Source: JALZVT01 sp964611345
Lineage (GTDB): Bacteria; Pseudomonadota; Gammaproteobacteria; Pseudomonadales; Azotimanducaceae
Direction of reading: 5' to 3'
DNA: 64,000 bases
Assembly (NCBI GenBank): GCA_964611345.1
Contig: CAZSYU010000012.1
Location: 5,574 to 69,573 of the forward strand
Positions 1 through 8,689 of this stretch are shown piece by piece. Made by a program: the position numbers and the translations under genes. Every line of letters begins with the position of its first letter. The first letter of the stretch is position 1. The notes under the pieces were generated by a model that saw only the letters and a list, made by a program, of their open reading frames with translations, made no database searches and had not been told where the DNA came from.

Positions 1-909
1 AAAGCGCAGCTTGTCAGTTTCTTCACTGCGCAACTCCAATACTTTCTGTGCAGCGTCGTCGAAGTCCGCATTCAAACCCGGCATAGCGGCAATGTTGTAC
101 ATCGCAACCCGCAACGGAAATGTTCTGTCACCGGTTACCCGTTGCCACATCTCCTTGGTGCGCGGTGCTATAACCAGGCTGCCCGCCAGGTCTGTGCAGG
201 TAGTGATGCCGGCGTTTCTTGCGCTTGCAGCAAAATTCCATAACGCGGGTTCGCTGGCGTTGGCCTTGAATATTGCCCGATTGCCGGTTTTGCACAGCGA
301 CATCGCGGGCGGTTCGCGCAGCTCACCGTTCAGCTCACCCTTTCTGGGGCCGTCTGTGAAGCGACCCACGCCATCAACGTTTGACTCTTTGGTAATGCCA
401 TCCAGTGTGAGCATTGCGCTGTTGGCGGTCGCGAGGTGGCCACTTGCGTGATACAGGTACATGGGCCGAGTGGCAGAGATCTCGTCCAGCAGCTCAAGAG
501 TGAGGCGGGGTTCAGTGGTGAAATAGATGGGGTCGAACCCGCGTGCGATGAGCGGTTCTGTTGGGTCTTCCATGGCTGCATCCAGCTCGGCAAGACGTGT
601 TCTTAGTTCGGCATAACTCTTGATTCCCGGGGCGATGGAGCCGTCAGGCAGGGGGCGGTCGAAGTAACCGAGGTAGGGCATGAGGGCAGTGGCGCCCTCC
701 ATGACATGGGCATGCGCCTCGACAAATCCGGGCACAATCACCTTGTCGGCAAAGGTGTCGTCGAGTTCGTACTTGCCCCAGGGTTCGAGCTCCTCGAGTG
801 AACCAGTTCCCAAAATCAGACCCCCGCGCACCGCCACATGGGTGGTTTGGGGGTTCGACGGGTTCATCGTGATGACGGCGCGTGCTGAATAAATCGTAAT
901 CGTATGCAT
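1..909 (-). CDS. Amidohydrolase family protein (truncated by the window edge)
   Basis: This is the N-terminal 303 codons of a metal-dependent amidohydrolase of the YtcJ / amidohydrolase-3 type; the C-terminus lies beyond base 1. The start is the ATG at 907-909. A short beta-rich N-terminal segment (about residues 1-55) precedes the metal-binding HAHV motif in GFVEAHAHVMEG near residue 62, the hallmark of this superfamily. Later residues show the expected alternation of hydrophobic strands and helices, with YLYHASGH near residue 130. The substrate cannot be told from the sequence. No signal peptide is visible, so it is probably cytoplasmic. It diverges from the amine-oxidase-like operon across 170 bases that presumably hold both promoters. 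I see no strong ribosome binding site ahead of the ATG, so the start is moderately certain. Confidence 0.85.
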   Translation of the reverse strand, partial: MHTITIYSARAVITMNPSNPQTTHVAVRGGLILGTGSLEELEPWGKYELDDTFADKVIVPGFVEAHAHVMEGATALMPYLGYFDRPLPDGSIAPGIKSYAELRTRLAELDAAMEDPTEPLIARGFDPIYFTTEPRLTLELLDEISATRPMYLYHASGHLATANSAMLTLDGITKESNVDGVGRFTDGPRKGELNGELREPPAMSLCKTGNRAIFKANASEPALWNFAASARNAGITTCTDLAGSLVIAPRTKEMWQRVTGDRTFPLRVAMYNIAAMPGLNADFDDAAQKVLELRSEETDKLRF

Positions 910-1079
910 TTTGTAAGTATGTGCCAGAACAGGTCCAGTCGCACGGACAGTGCCCTGCCTCGAGGATAAATTTAACGGGTATAAAGCGATCAACCTCGCT
1001 ACAAGCCTTTACCCCGGCGCTTTCGAGGTCTGACAAGATTGCGGGGTCTGTAACTACCAGTTTCTGCGAGCAGTAATAG

Positions 1080-1823
1080 ATGGAAAACGGTAGCACTCTT
1101 GGGGTGCGCGCAATAACCCGATCAGTTGTACTGACTTTGAGCCTGCTTGGCTTCACCGTCAGTGCAAGTGCTCAGTCCTTCGATCCCCAACGCTTTGACG
1201 GTATGCATGGCGCCGAGAAGGCGCGTGCTATGCGTGCGCTAGGTTCTGTACCTGCCACGGGCGGGGCGGCTGCGCAATATTCAACCGCGAGCGTCGGAGC
1301 AGTACCCACCGAACCTGTGCTGTTGTTGCTTGAGCGTCGCCGGGATAAGAGCTCTACCGAGCGCCTAGCGGATGCCTGGTATTACAGTTATCCGCGCAAC
1401 GAGACCATCCATAAGGTTGTGGACTTGACCCGAGGAGTGGTTCGCTCTGCGGAAGTGGTTATCGACCTGCAGTTGCCTTTGGTCGACGCTGAGATCAGCC
1501 GTGCCTTTGATGTTGTTTTGACCAGTGAGGCGCACAGCAAAGCGCTACGAGCCGCCTATTTTCAGGTCACAGGAACGCGTTTGGTTGATCGCTCGCAGGT
1601 TAGTTACAAGGCGTTTGTGTTTCACCCTGACACTGTGCAGGACGGCCTGGAACCAACAGCAAGACGTTGTGGTTTGCATCGCTGCGCACAAATGTTGTTG
1701 TACACCCACGACAACATAGCACTCGATATGTCTCCGGTGGTCGATCTGTCGACGAACAGGGTGCTGCAAAATCTCGAACTTCGTGCCCAGGCAATTATCC
1801 GTCGCAAGGGGGTTGCACGATGA
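1080..1823 (+). CDS. Secreted protein resembling N-terminal domains of copper amine oxidase
   Basis: A 247-residue exported protein; the first ~32 residues form a signal peptide ending ASA-QS. The mature part resembles the N2/N3 region that precedes the catalytic domain in copper amine oxidases: a DLTRGVV strand-turn-strand element, then PLVDAEI, then a charged helix-rich stretch, then a second alpha/beta unit. The next two genes encode catalytic-domain-like chains without such N domains, which supports this reading. It ends in an ATGA overlap with the next gene, so the genes are almost certainly co-translated. I infer that it supplies the missing N-terminal domains as a separate periplasmic subunit. 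The family call rests on pattern and context rather than a search, so it is tentative. Confidence 0.6.
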   Translation: MENGSTLGVRAITRSVVLTLSLLGFTVSASAQSFDPQRFDGMHGAEKARAMRALGSVPATGGAAAQYSTASVGAVPTEPVLLLLERRRDKSSTERLADAWYYSYPRNETIHKVVDLTRGVVRSAEVVIDLQLPLVDAEISRAFDVVLTSEAHSKALRAAYFQVTGTRLVDRSQVSYKAFVFHPDTVQDGLEPTARRCGLHRCAQMLLYTHDNIALDMSPVVDLSTNRVLQNLELRAQAIIRRKGVAR

Positions 1824-3013
1824 GTCTGACTGAGTTTGCAGCTGTGTGCGGCGCGCGAAACATCCGCAGTTTGGCGACCTTGTTGCTGGTAACCACGAGT
1901 TCGCTCTTTGCTGTTAATGCTAGCGCAGTGGAATGTCCGTTGGCGCAGAACGTTGACGTTACCCTCGACAGTAACGCCCGCTGGGAAATGTGCTGGGCAA
2001 CCCGGGCGGAAGAAGGTGTGGTTTTGAGCCGCGGTTACTTCACCGATGCCACGGGTGTGCGTCGCAAGGTGTTTAAAAGTCTGAGCGTTGCGCAGCTAAA
2101 TGTTCAGTTTGATGACGGTAGCAACAGCCTGGATTTAGTGACCACGGCAGGTTTAGGGGGCGACAATTTCCGCAGCCTTATTGCTGCAGACTGTCCAGAC
2201 GGAGTTCGTCTGGGCGGTGTGTTGTGCCAGCGCATCGAGGCGCGGGGCTACGCGTATAAGTCTTATGGTCAACAACGGCAGGGTTCGAGTGTTGTTTTGA
2301 GCAGCGTCTCAACTCCCGGTGCCAGCACGTACCTTGTGCGTTGGGTCTTTAGTGACGATGGCAGTATAGCGCCGGCCATTGGTCTTTCCGGGGCATTACC
2401 GAGGGTTGTTTCGGGCGCGCAGAGCTACGGCTGGCCAATCGATGCCAACGGTACTATTGGCGTTGGCTTCACTAATAACTATTTTTGGCGAATGGATTTT
2501 GATTTGGGTGATGACGCTGCGGACGATGCGGTGGAAGAGCTGGAAATCATTCCCAGCGCAGACCGTCGACGCAAGACCAAGACACTGACACTGTTGGACA
2601 CCGAGATAGCACGCGCTGCCAACGAAGACTTGAAGCGTTCGTGGCGAATTTTGGATACGCAACTCGTAAACGCAGACGGTCGTGCCATCTCCTATCACCT
2701 GGAACCCCTGCATACCGCGCATCGCAATCGCTCGCGTGGCGGGGCACTGGCGAGTGATGTGCAGTTTACTCGCTACCAATCATGTGAACGTTTTAGCACA
2801 GACAACAGCGCCACAGACTGTGGGAATGGTGTTGAACAGTATGTCAATGGTGAGAGCACAAATGGCGCCGACATTGTTATGTGGTACTCCCTTAGCTACC
2901 ACCATCTGCCACGGACGCAAGACGCAAACGGTGTTGGTGTGCGTTGGAATGGCTTTATGGTTGTGCCGCGTGATTGGAGCGCGACCAATCCGCTGGCTGC
3001 GGTGAATCCGTGA
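1820..3013 (+). CDS. Secreted copper-amine-oxidase-like catalytic domain, probable pseudoenzyme
   Basis: A 397-residue protein starting at the ATG that overlaps the upstream stop, with AAGGGGG as ribosome binding site. A signal peptide ends near residue 36 (NASA-VEC). The rest follows the copper amine oxidase catalytic domain: REGVVL-like EEGVVLSRGYF, a DDG motif, YFWRMDFDLG, and VMWYSLSYHHLPR near the end. Key residues are missing. The topaquinone-precursor tyrosine position aligns to Ser169 (GASTY), and the copper-binding HxH aligns to Phe217-Thr-Asn219. A third-histidine motif (YHHLPR) remains. It is a paralogue of the next gene, which keeps both sites. I infer a non-catalytic partner chain. 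It has its own export signal and closely overlaps both neighbours, so it is not a frameshift fragment. Confidence 0.75.
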   Translation: MSLTEFAAVCGARNIRSLATLLLVTTSSLFAVNASAVECPLAQNVDVTLDSNARWEMCWATRAEEGVVLSRGYFTDATGVRRKVFKSLSVAQLNVQFDDGSNSLDLVTTAGLGGDNFRSLIAADCPDGVRLGGVLCQRIEARGYAYKSYGQQRQGSSVVLSSVSTPGASTYLVRWVFSDDGSIAPAIGLSGALPRVVSGAQSYGWPIDANGTIGVGFTNNYFWRMDFDLGDDAADDAVEELEIIPSADRRRKTKTLTLLDTEIARAANEDLKRSWRILDTQLVNADGRAISYHLEPLHTAHRNRSRGGALASDVQFTRYQSCERFSTDNSATDCGNGVEQYVNGESTNGADIVMWYSLSYHHLPRTQDANGVGVRWNGFMVVPRDWSATNPLAAVNP

Positions 3014-5424
3014 TGGTTTGTTCAGCCGTAACAAGGGCGATTGCGCACTCAGTAGTTAGAGCGGGCTGGTTTGCCGCGCTGTGTTTGCTTGCGAACAATG
3101 CCAGTGCGCTCGACTGTTCCGAACAGTTTCAGGTTCGGCAATCGTTTGCCAATGGTGCGGCCTGGGAAATGTGCTGGGAAGAGCAGAGCCGCGAAGGAAT
3201 GGTGTTGCGCGACGTGACTTACACCAGTCCGGCGGGCGTCGCACGCCGCGTACTCTATCAGGCTAATGTTGCCCAGATTCATGTGCCTTACGACGATGAC
3301 GGTGCACGCTATCACGACGTGAGCGATTTTGGGTTGGGTGGCAATCGGCTAAACGATTTAACCCCCGCCGATTGCCCGACGGGTACGCTGATTAATAGCG
3401 ATGGCAAGGATGTGTTTTGCAAAACTCTGCATGACGCAGCGTCTTTAGCCACACAATCGGAAGTGCGCCACGGCGAGGCGTTGAGCTTATTCAGCGTTTC
3501 CCACGTTGGCGCCTACAACTATGTGCCTGAGTGGCGTTTCTTTGATGACGGTACCATCGAGCCTGCGATGGGGGCGACGGGCCGGTTGCAGCGTTATTCC
3601 AACGTAGAAGACTATGGTTGGCCGGTGCGCACGGGGACGTCACCGGTTGGTGTCTCTCATATTCATAACTACTACTGGCGTCTCGACTTTGATTTGGATG
3701 GCGGTGATGACGATCGGTTTCAGGAACTTGAGTTTGTCGATGGCGCCGATGGTAAGCGCGCGCTTGCATCGACGTCGTTCACTAACGAGGCCGCGCGATC
3801 GGTAAATCCTGCGACGCAACGCTTTTGGCGGGTTTATGACGCCGGCACCCAGAATGGCGCTGGGCGAGCTATTTCTTACGACATTTTGCCGCTGGAGACT
3901 GGCCATCGCGATATCGGGCCTACGTTTGAACCCTGGACCTTCAACGATATTTACGCCACCACCTACCGGGCATGCGAGCGCTTTGTTTCGCACAATCCGG
4001 CGGACAACGCGGACGGTTGCGTTGCTAATGGGGATGTGACTAATTTTGTCAGTGGTGAATCGATTGATAACAGTGACCTTGTGGTGTGGTTCGGTCTGAC
4101 ATTCCATCATACCCCCAGGGACGAGGATGAGGCGTACATGAATGCGCACTGGAACCGTTTTCGCCTCGAACCACGTGACTGGTTAAGTGTTGGTTCAAGC
4201 AACGCCTTTCCGGCGCTTGCGCCTATTGCCGATCAACAGAACAGACAGGGCGATGTGGTTGGCTTTGCGGCAACGGCAACCGATGCCGACGGCGACGCCT
4301 TAACATTTACCGCATCAGGTTTGCCTGCGGGGATTAGCATAGATGCAGCAGGTAACCTATCCGGTACATTGAACGCTGCCGGCAACTACAGTGTGACGGT
4401 CACTGCGACTGATCCACAGAATGCGACTGCTACCAGCACATTCGATTGGACGGTAACAAGCAATACCGTTGCTGGCTGCGCTCACTGTACCGACTTTATC
4501 GCCGTAGCTACTGAAGGCTACGGTAGACAGGATTTTGACTCGGGCGTGCGAGTAGAAGAGGTTGGAGCAACGCTTGCGTTGCACAACAATACCTGGCGAC
4601 GGGCCTCTGAAACCTACACCATCACCGCCAATACAATGCTCGAGTTTGAGTTCTCAAGTACCTCAGAAGGTGAGATTCATGGTATTGGCTTTGATAACGA
4701 CGATGTCCTCAGTCAGGTCAATATTTTTCAACTGTATGGTACTCAGGATTTTGGCATACAAAGCTTCAATACTTACTTGCCGCAAGGTTTTGTGAATTAT
4801 CGAATCCCGGTAGGTGACTACTACACGGGCTCTAACATGGCGTTGGTGTTTGTCAACGATCACGATAGCGGGACTGGTAATAACAGCTATTTCCGTAACG
4901 TCCGGGTCTATGAGGCGGATGATGGTGCAGCTCCGATTGCGCCAGTACCAAACCCTGCGCCTGGGGATGCGATAACCAATCTGGCTCTGGGTGGGGTTGC
5001 GCAACAGAGTTCAACGCTTGATCTTGGGCTGGATTTTTCGGCCGCTAACGCCATTGACGGCAATTCGGGCGGTAACTTCCCTGGTGACGACATCGCGCAT
5101 ACCAACCTGGAGGCAGAGCCCTGGTGGGAAATCGATCTTGGGGCGGTCTATGATCTAACCAGCATTTCGGTGTTTAATCGCGAAGACTGCTGTGTCGAAG
5201 GGCTTGCTGACTTTCACGTGTTTGTTAGCGACGTGCCCTTTAGTACGACCACGATAGCCGGTACCCTTACACAAACGGGTGTGACTAGTATTCCCATTGC
5301 GGGGCCGAGTGGTCGCGAGGCCCAGGTCGCGGTTAACCGCAGTGGTCGCTATGTGCGTGTGCAGCTTACTCATACCGAGTATCTGCAGATAGCGGAAGTG
5401 GAGGTTATGGGCCGGCCGCAATAG
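3013..5424 (+). CDS. Secreted copper amine oxidase-like enzyme with Ig-like and lectin-like C-terminal modules
   Basis: An 803-residue exported protein; its ATG overlaps the previous stop by one base. After a signal peptide (NASA, about residues 1-32), residues ~40-390 form a copper amine oxidase catalytic domain: SREGMVLRDVTY, the candidate catalytic-base Asp102 (YHDVSDFGLGG), Tyr168 at the topaquinone position (GAYNY instead of the usual GNYDY/GNYEY), His216-x-His218, and the third-histidine region FHHTPRDED. Residues ~400-480 are a putative Ig-like repeat (DADGDALTFTASGLPAG). A beta-sandwich-like domain with two cysteines follows, then a discoidin/F-type-lectin-like domain (~660-803, EPWWEIDLG). 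Family enzymes oxidise primary amines to aldehydes with H2O2. The modular tail suggests attachment to glycans or cell surfaces. Activity is uncertain because the Asn before the Tyr is Ala. Confidence 0.82.
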   Translation: MVCSAVTRAIAHSVVRAGWFAALCLLANNASALDCSEQFQVRQSFANGAAWEMCWEEQSREGMVLRDVTYTSPAGVARRVLYQANVAQIHVPYDDDGARYHDVSDFGLGGNRLNDLTPADCPTGTLINSDGKDVFCKTLHDAASLATQSEVRHGEALSLFSVSHVGAYNYVPEWRFFDDGTIEPAMGATGRLQRYSNVEDYGWPVRTGTSPVGVSHIHNYYWRLDFDLDGGDDDRFQELEFVDGADGKRALASTSFTNEAARSVNPATQRFWRVYDAGTQNGAGRAISYDILPLETGHRDIGPTFEPWTFNDIYATTYRACERFVSHNPADNADGCVANGDVTNFVSGESIDNSDLVVWFGLTFHHTPRDEDEAYMNAHWNRFRLEPRDWLSVGSSNAFPALAPIADQQNRQGDVVGFAATATDADGDALTFTASGLPAGISIDAAGNLSGTLNAAGNYSVTVTATDPQNATATSTFDWTVTSNTVAGCAHCTDFIAVATEGYGRQDFDSGVRVEEVGATLALHNNTWRRASETYTITANTMLEFEFSSTSEGEIHGIGFDNDDVLSQVNIFQLYGTQDFGIQSFNTYLPQGFVNYRIPVGDYYTGSNMALVFVNDHDSGTGNNSYFRNVRVYEADDGAAPIAPVPNPAPGDAITNLALGGVAQQSSTLDLGLDFSAANAIDGNSGGNFPGDDIAHTNLEAEPWWEIDLGAVYDLTSISVFNREDCCVEGLADFHVFVSDVPFSTTTIAGTLTQTGVTSIPIAGPSGREAQVAVNRSGRYVRVQLTHTEYLQIAEVEVMGRPQ

Positions 5425-5446
5425 CGGTGGCCAGCGGAGGATTGTC

Positions 5447-6358
5447 GTGGCACCACCGGCTGCGGACTATGAAATAGACGCAGCACTGGTAAGCCGACTG
5501 CTGCGTGCGCAGTTTCCTGCTATTGGTGATTTGCCACTAACCCTTCTTGATTCAGGCTTCGACAACGTGATGTTTCGCCTGGGCGATGAATTGCTGGTGC
5601 GCTTGCCACGTCGGGCGGTCGCTTTAGAGCTTGTGCAAAATGAACAACGGTGGTTACCGGAACTCGCTGTGCAGTTGCCGTTACCTGTTCCAGTGCCCTT
5701 GCACGTTGGCGTGCCAATGTTCGGTTACCCCAGCTCTTTTAGTGTTTTGCCCTGGCTTGCGGGAAGCAGTGCGGATCTTGGTTATCCAGACTCTGATCAA
5801 GCGGAAGTATTGGGACAGTTCTTACGTGCTTTGCACTCGCACAGCCACGCCGGAGCTGCTGCGCCTGAAAACGCTGTTCGTGGTGTCCCTTTGGCTGCCC
5901 GCGACACTGTGGTGATCCAGCGTCTGGAGCGCTTGCAGGCATTGCCAGGTGTGAAGTTGCCATTCACTGCCATCTGGCAACTGTGGCGCGCGGGGCTTGC
6001 GGCACCTGTGGCCAGCGAGTCGGTCTGGCTGCATGGCGATCTGCACGCTCGCAACGTCCTGGTGCAGGATGGCAAGCTTGCCGCAGTGATTGATTGGGGT
6101 GATCTTACTGTTGGTGATGCAGCAACAGATCTTGCAAGTTTTTGGATGCTCTTTGCGGACGCCACTGCGCGTGCAGATGGGCTTGCAAGTTATGGCGCAG
6201 CGCCTGCGCTTGTCGCTCGTGCAAAAGGTTGGGCCTGCTCCTTTGCTACCTTATTGCTCGACAGTTCTCTGGCGGACGATGGGACGGTGGAGCATCAAGG
6301 GCACTGCCAAATGGGCTATGCCACGTTCGCCAATTTGTTCGCGCCAGATTTGTTTTAA
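5447..6358 (+). CDS. Aminoglycoside-phosphotransferase-fold kinase
   Basis: A 303-residue cytoplasmic protein of the APH/choline-kinase superfamily. An ATP-binding N-lobe (residues ~30-110) is followed by the catalytic loop HGDLHARN at residues 196-203, with Asp198 as the likely base, and the metal-binding IDWGD at 215-219. Length and motif spacing are normal for the family. The start is GTG, preceded by AGCGGAGG at good spacing. It lies only 22 bases after the amine-oxidase trio on the same strand, so it may be in the same transcript. The substrate cannot be predicted: relatives phosphorylate aminoglycosides, other antibiotics, sugars, amino alcohols or CoA-linked compounds. I would not call it a resistance gene. 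Confidence 0.87.
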   Translation: MAPPAADYEIDAALVSRLLRAQFPAIGDLPLTLLDSGFDNVMFRLGDELLVRLPRRAVALELVQNEQRWLPELAVQLPLPVPVPLHVGVPMFGYPSSFSVLPWLAGSSADLGYPDSDQAEVLGQFLRALHSHSHAGAAAPENAVRGVPLAARDTVVIQRLERLQALPGVKLPFTAIWQLWRAGLAAPVASESVWLHGDLHARNVLVQDGKLAAVIDWGDLTVGDAATDLASFWMLFADATARADGLASYGAAPALVARAKGWACSFATLLLDSSLADDGTVEHQGHCQMGYATFANLFAPDLF

Positions 6359-6370
6359 CCGAACGTTGAG

Positions 6371-7006
6371 TTATCTGCGCCTGCGCTTTTTGGCAGGTGC
6401 GCGCCGTCCAAACAGCAAAGCGATGATTAGCAAAATCAAACCAAGCAGCAGGCGTGGATCGCCAACTTGCGTCCAGGGGTCGAGCGGGAAGGCGATGGTT
6501 TTGTTCATTGCGGCAATCTTGAACTCGTGGGGTCCATTGAATTCAGGGTTGGTAGCGATTTCCATTAAATCCCGGCGGCTGCGATAGCGCATCAGAGCGC
6601 CCTGCGACCATGTCCGTGCGCCATCGATGCCCCACACATCCACGGCCGTGGTAGCGGCACTGCCAAACGCGACGGGGTGGCAGGCTCGAAAAAATAGCGC
6701 TGGGTACATGTGTGTCATGTAGGCGTCGAGAGCATCCTGTGGTGTCGCGCCGGGTCCCAGACCTGATAGGTCTGAGACCGTGCGATTCATTTCGATGACG
6801 TTGATCATCGCGAAATCATCACCGGTGTCGCTCTCGAGAAACGTACGCATCGCGTCTGCGGTTTCAGGATCTGTGCCGCGTTGCTCCATCAGACCGAGAT
6901 AGTGATCGACCTCTTTTACAGTCAGCGGACCGGCGGTATTTGAATACCACCAGGTGAAGAGCAACCACAGGGCCAGGGATAGCACCCACACAAGCAATCG
7001 ACGCAT
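6371..7006 (-). CDS. Two-TM membrane protein with periplasmic DUF1330-like domain
   Basis: A 211-residue protein. Residues 4-22 form an N-terminal membrane helix and about 184-200 a second, followed by a strongly basic tail (AKKRRRR). The segment between, presumably periplasmic, has a small alpha/beta pattern with FAMINVIEMN and later ALMRYRSRRDLMEIATNPEF, reminiscent of the DUF1330 / dimeric alpha-beta-barrel fold. I do not recognise a named family. It ends 12 bases from the convergent phosphotransferase gene. It lies 17 bases after the SDR gene on the same strand, so the two probably form an operon. Confidence 0.75.
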   Translation of the reverse strand: MRRLLVWVLSLALWLLFTWWYSNTAGPLTVKEVDHYLGLMEQRGTDPETADAMRTFLESDTGDDFAMINVIEMNRTVSDLSGLGPGATPQDALDAYMTHMYPALFFRACHPVAFGSAATTAVDVWGIDGARTWSQGALMRYRSRRDLMEIATNPEFNGPHEFKIAAMNKTIAFPLDPWTQVGDPRLLLGLILLIIALLFGRRAPAKKRRRR

Positions 7007-7023
7007 GATTTTGGTTTCCGGTT

Positions 7024-7788
7024 CTAACGTGGTGCGAAGCGCTGGCCACCATCCACACGAATGGTTGAGCCGTTCATCATCGGCGACTCATAGATCGCGA
7101 TGGCCATGGTCGCAAATTCGTGAGGTTGGCCCATGCGGCGCGGAAACGCGGCGTCTTTGGTTAGTTGCAGTGCGCCTTCGTCAGGAATGCCCGCTGTTAA
7201 ACCCGTGTCGAACAGGCTAGGGGCAATGGTCATGACGCGGATGCCCAATGTGCCCAGATCGCGCGCCATGGTTAAGGTCATGGCGGCGATTCCACCTTTC
7301 GCTGCGGTGTACGCCACCTGGCCGATTTGGCCTTCAAACGCCGCGATACTCGCTGTGTTGATCATTACGCCTCGTTCACCCACGGCGTTTGGCTCGTTTT
7401 TTGCCATGTGTTCCGCGGCGATTCGATTGACGTTAAAGCTGCCGATGAGGTTTAGATCGATGATGCGGCGAAAGTCATCCAGTGAGTGTTTACTGCCATC
7501 GCGCGCCAGAGTTCGTTTGGCAACACCGCCACCGGCCGTGTTCACCGCAAAGTGGACGCCGCCGAGTTCTTCTACCGCGCCGGCAATGACAGCCTCAATG
7601 CCGTCAAAATCCATGACGTTGCAAACATGGAAGCTGCCACCAAGCTCCTTCGCGACAGCAGCGCCGTCTGAGCGTTCCTGATCAAGAATGGCGACCTTGC
7701 CGCCTTTCTCCGCAAATTTCATCGCGGTTGCGCGACACATGCCCGATGCACCACCGACAAAAATGCCCTTGTTGCCTGAAATTTCCAT
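7024..7788 (-). CDS. SDR dehydrogenase, HSD10 / 3-hydroxyacyl-CoA dehydrogenase-2 type
   Basis: A 254-residue short-chain dehydrogenase. The ATG at 7786-7788 follows GGGAGAGAACAGA and is preferred over in-frame upstream starts. The sequence closely resembles human HSD17B10-type 3-hydroxyacyl-CoA dehydrogenases: GVMINTASIAAFEGQIGQ, the catalytic YTAAKGG, RVMTIAPSLF and the ending NGSTIRVDGGQR. The N-terminal nucleotide motif is GGASGMC rather than the usual TGxxxGIG, with the last Gly replaced by Cys. The likely role is NAD-dependent oxidation of short or branched 3-hydroxyacyl-CoA in fatty or amino acid breakdown. Its promoter must lie in the 139-base divergent gap shared with the LLM gene. 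Confidence 0.88.
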   Translation of the reverse strand: MEISGNKGIFVGGASGMCRATAMKFAEKGGKVAILDQERSDGAAVAKELGGSFHVCNVMDFDGIEAVIAGAVEELGGVHFAVNTAGGGVAKRTLARDGSKHSLDDFRRIIDLNLIGSFNVNRIAAEHMAKNEPNAVGERGVMINTASIAAFEGQIGQVAYTAAKGGIAAMTLTMARDLGTLGIRVMTIAPSLFDTGLTAGIPDEGALQLTKDAAFPRRMGQPHEFATMAIAIYESPMMNGSTIRVDGGQRFAPR

Positions 7789-7927
7789 TCTGTTCTCTCC
7801 CCAAAGTGTTGTTATGTTTGACGAACAGTTTAGCCGGGAGCGGGCGCTGGGGCTATGCTGGCCGGGTGGTTTTACCAGGCGGGTCCAGCAGCTAATATTT
7901 GACCTTTTACAGCGAGAACCGAACATT

Positions 7928-8689
7928 ATGCGTCTAGGTGCCTTACTGGGGCCGGTACTGGATACCGGGTCCAACGAACTTGCCGATCAGGCCAGAGCGC
8001 TTGAGGCGGCTGGATATGAGAGTTTGTGGAGTGCCCAAGCGATCGGGCGCGGCTTCATGATCACCGATCCGTTGATTGCGCTGGCGGTGGCGGCGGCGGT
8101 TACAGAGCGTGTCGAGTTGGGTACTGCGATCATGCAGTTACCGTTGTATCACCCCACAGACCTGGCGCATCGAGTGCTGTCGTTGCAGCAGGTGGCGGGG
8201 CCAAGACTGTTGCTGGGGGTGGGCGCGGGCTCGACCGAAAAAGACTTTGATGCCTTTGAGCGCGATTTTGGTACCCGTTTCAGCGAGTTTAATGAATCGC
8301 TCGTAGAACTAGAGGTGGCACTTGAAACCGGCGCCAATGCAACCGCCGAACTGTCGCCCTGGCCATCGGTAGCAGGGGGACCATCCGTTTACTATGGCAC
8401 CTGGGGCGCTGGGGTTGAGCGCGCGGCAAAAGAATTCTCTGGCTGGATTGCCTCAGCGCATTATCGGACGCCCGAAGAACTCGAGACAGCCCTGCACCGC
8501 TACAGGGAGGCCTGTGGTGATGAGGCGGGCAGAGCTGTTGTGTCGACGATACAACTGCCGGCGAGCCGACCGCTTGACGAAGTTGCAGAGTTACTTGGAC
8601 GCTTTGAGGAGATGGGGTTTGATGACGCAGTGGTTATGTTCTTACCAGGCGGTGTTACGCCGGAACAAGTGCGCGGGCTAGTTCAGTAA
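7928..8689 (+). CDS. LLM class flavin-dependent oxidoreductase
   Basis: A 253-residue luciferase-like (bacterial F420/FMN) TIM-barrel protein. The chosen ATG begins MRLGALLGPV, the usual first strand of this family, although the frame is open further upstream. Visible family features include LADQARALEAAGYESLWSAQA, the RVELGTAIMQLPLYHP strand, LLLGVGAGSTEKDF and the final VVMFLPGG barrel strand. It is shorter than typical two-component monooxygenase subunits (about 320-350 residues), resembling compact F420-type members. The substrate is unknown. Its last 12 bases overlap the end of the convergent molybdoenzyme gene. Confidence 0.85.
   Translation: MRLGALLGPVLDTGSNELADQARALEAAGYESLWSAQAIGRGFMITDPLIALAVAAAVTERVELGTAIMQLPLYHPTDLAHRVLSLQQVAGPRLLLGVGAGSTEKDFDAFERDFGTRFSEFNESLVELEVALETGANATAELSPWPSVAGGPSVYYGTWGAGVERAAKEFSGWIASAHYRTPEELETALHRYREACGDEAGRAVVSTIQLPASRPLDEVAELLGRFEEMGFDDAVVMFLPGGVTPEQVRGLVQ

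Noticed and set aside
1667..1820. Longer N-terminus of the second amine-oxidase-like protein
   Set aside because: The extra 51 residues overlap the first gene in another frame and would bury the signal peptide. The ATG at 1820 has a ribosome binding site.
3640..4149. Long reading frame antisense to the large amine oxidase
   Set aside because: It is 169 codons but lies fully inside a well-supported gene, has no domain pattern and its residue use looks random, so it is a shadow of GC-rich coding sequence.
1080..5424. One copper amine oxidase gene broken by frameshifts
   Set aside because: Each of the three frames has its own signal peptide and start overlap, and the second and third are full-length paralogues of the same domain, so this is not one broken gene.
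5447..6358. Antibiotic resistance kinase
   Set aside because: The fold is that of aminoglycoside phosphotransferases, but it is a very broad family and nothing in the sequence or context points to an antibiotic.
8678..8689. Sequencing error causing the LLM / molybdoenzyme overlap
   Set aside because: Both C-termini look complete and short convergent overlaps occur elsewhere in this compact region (for example 44405-44408).
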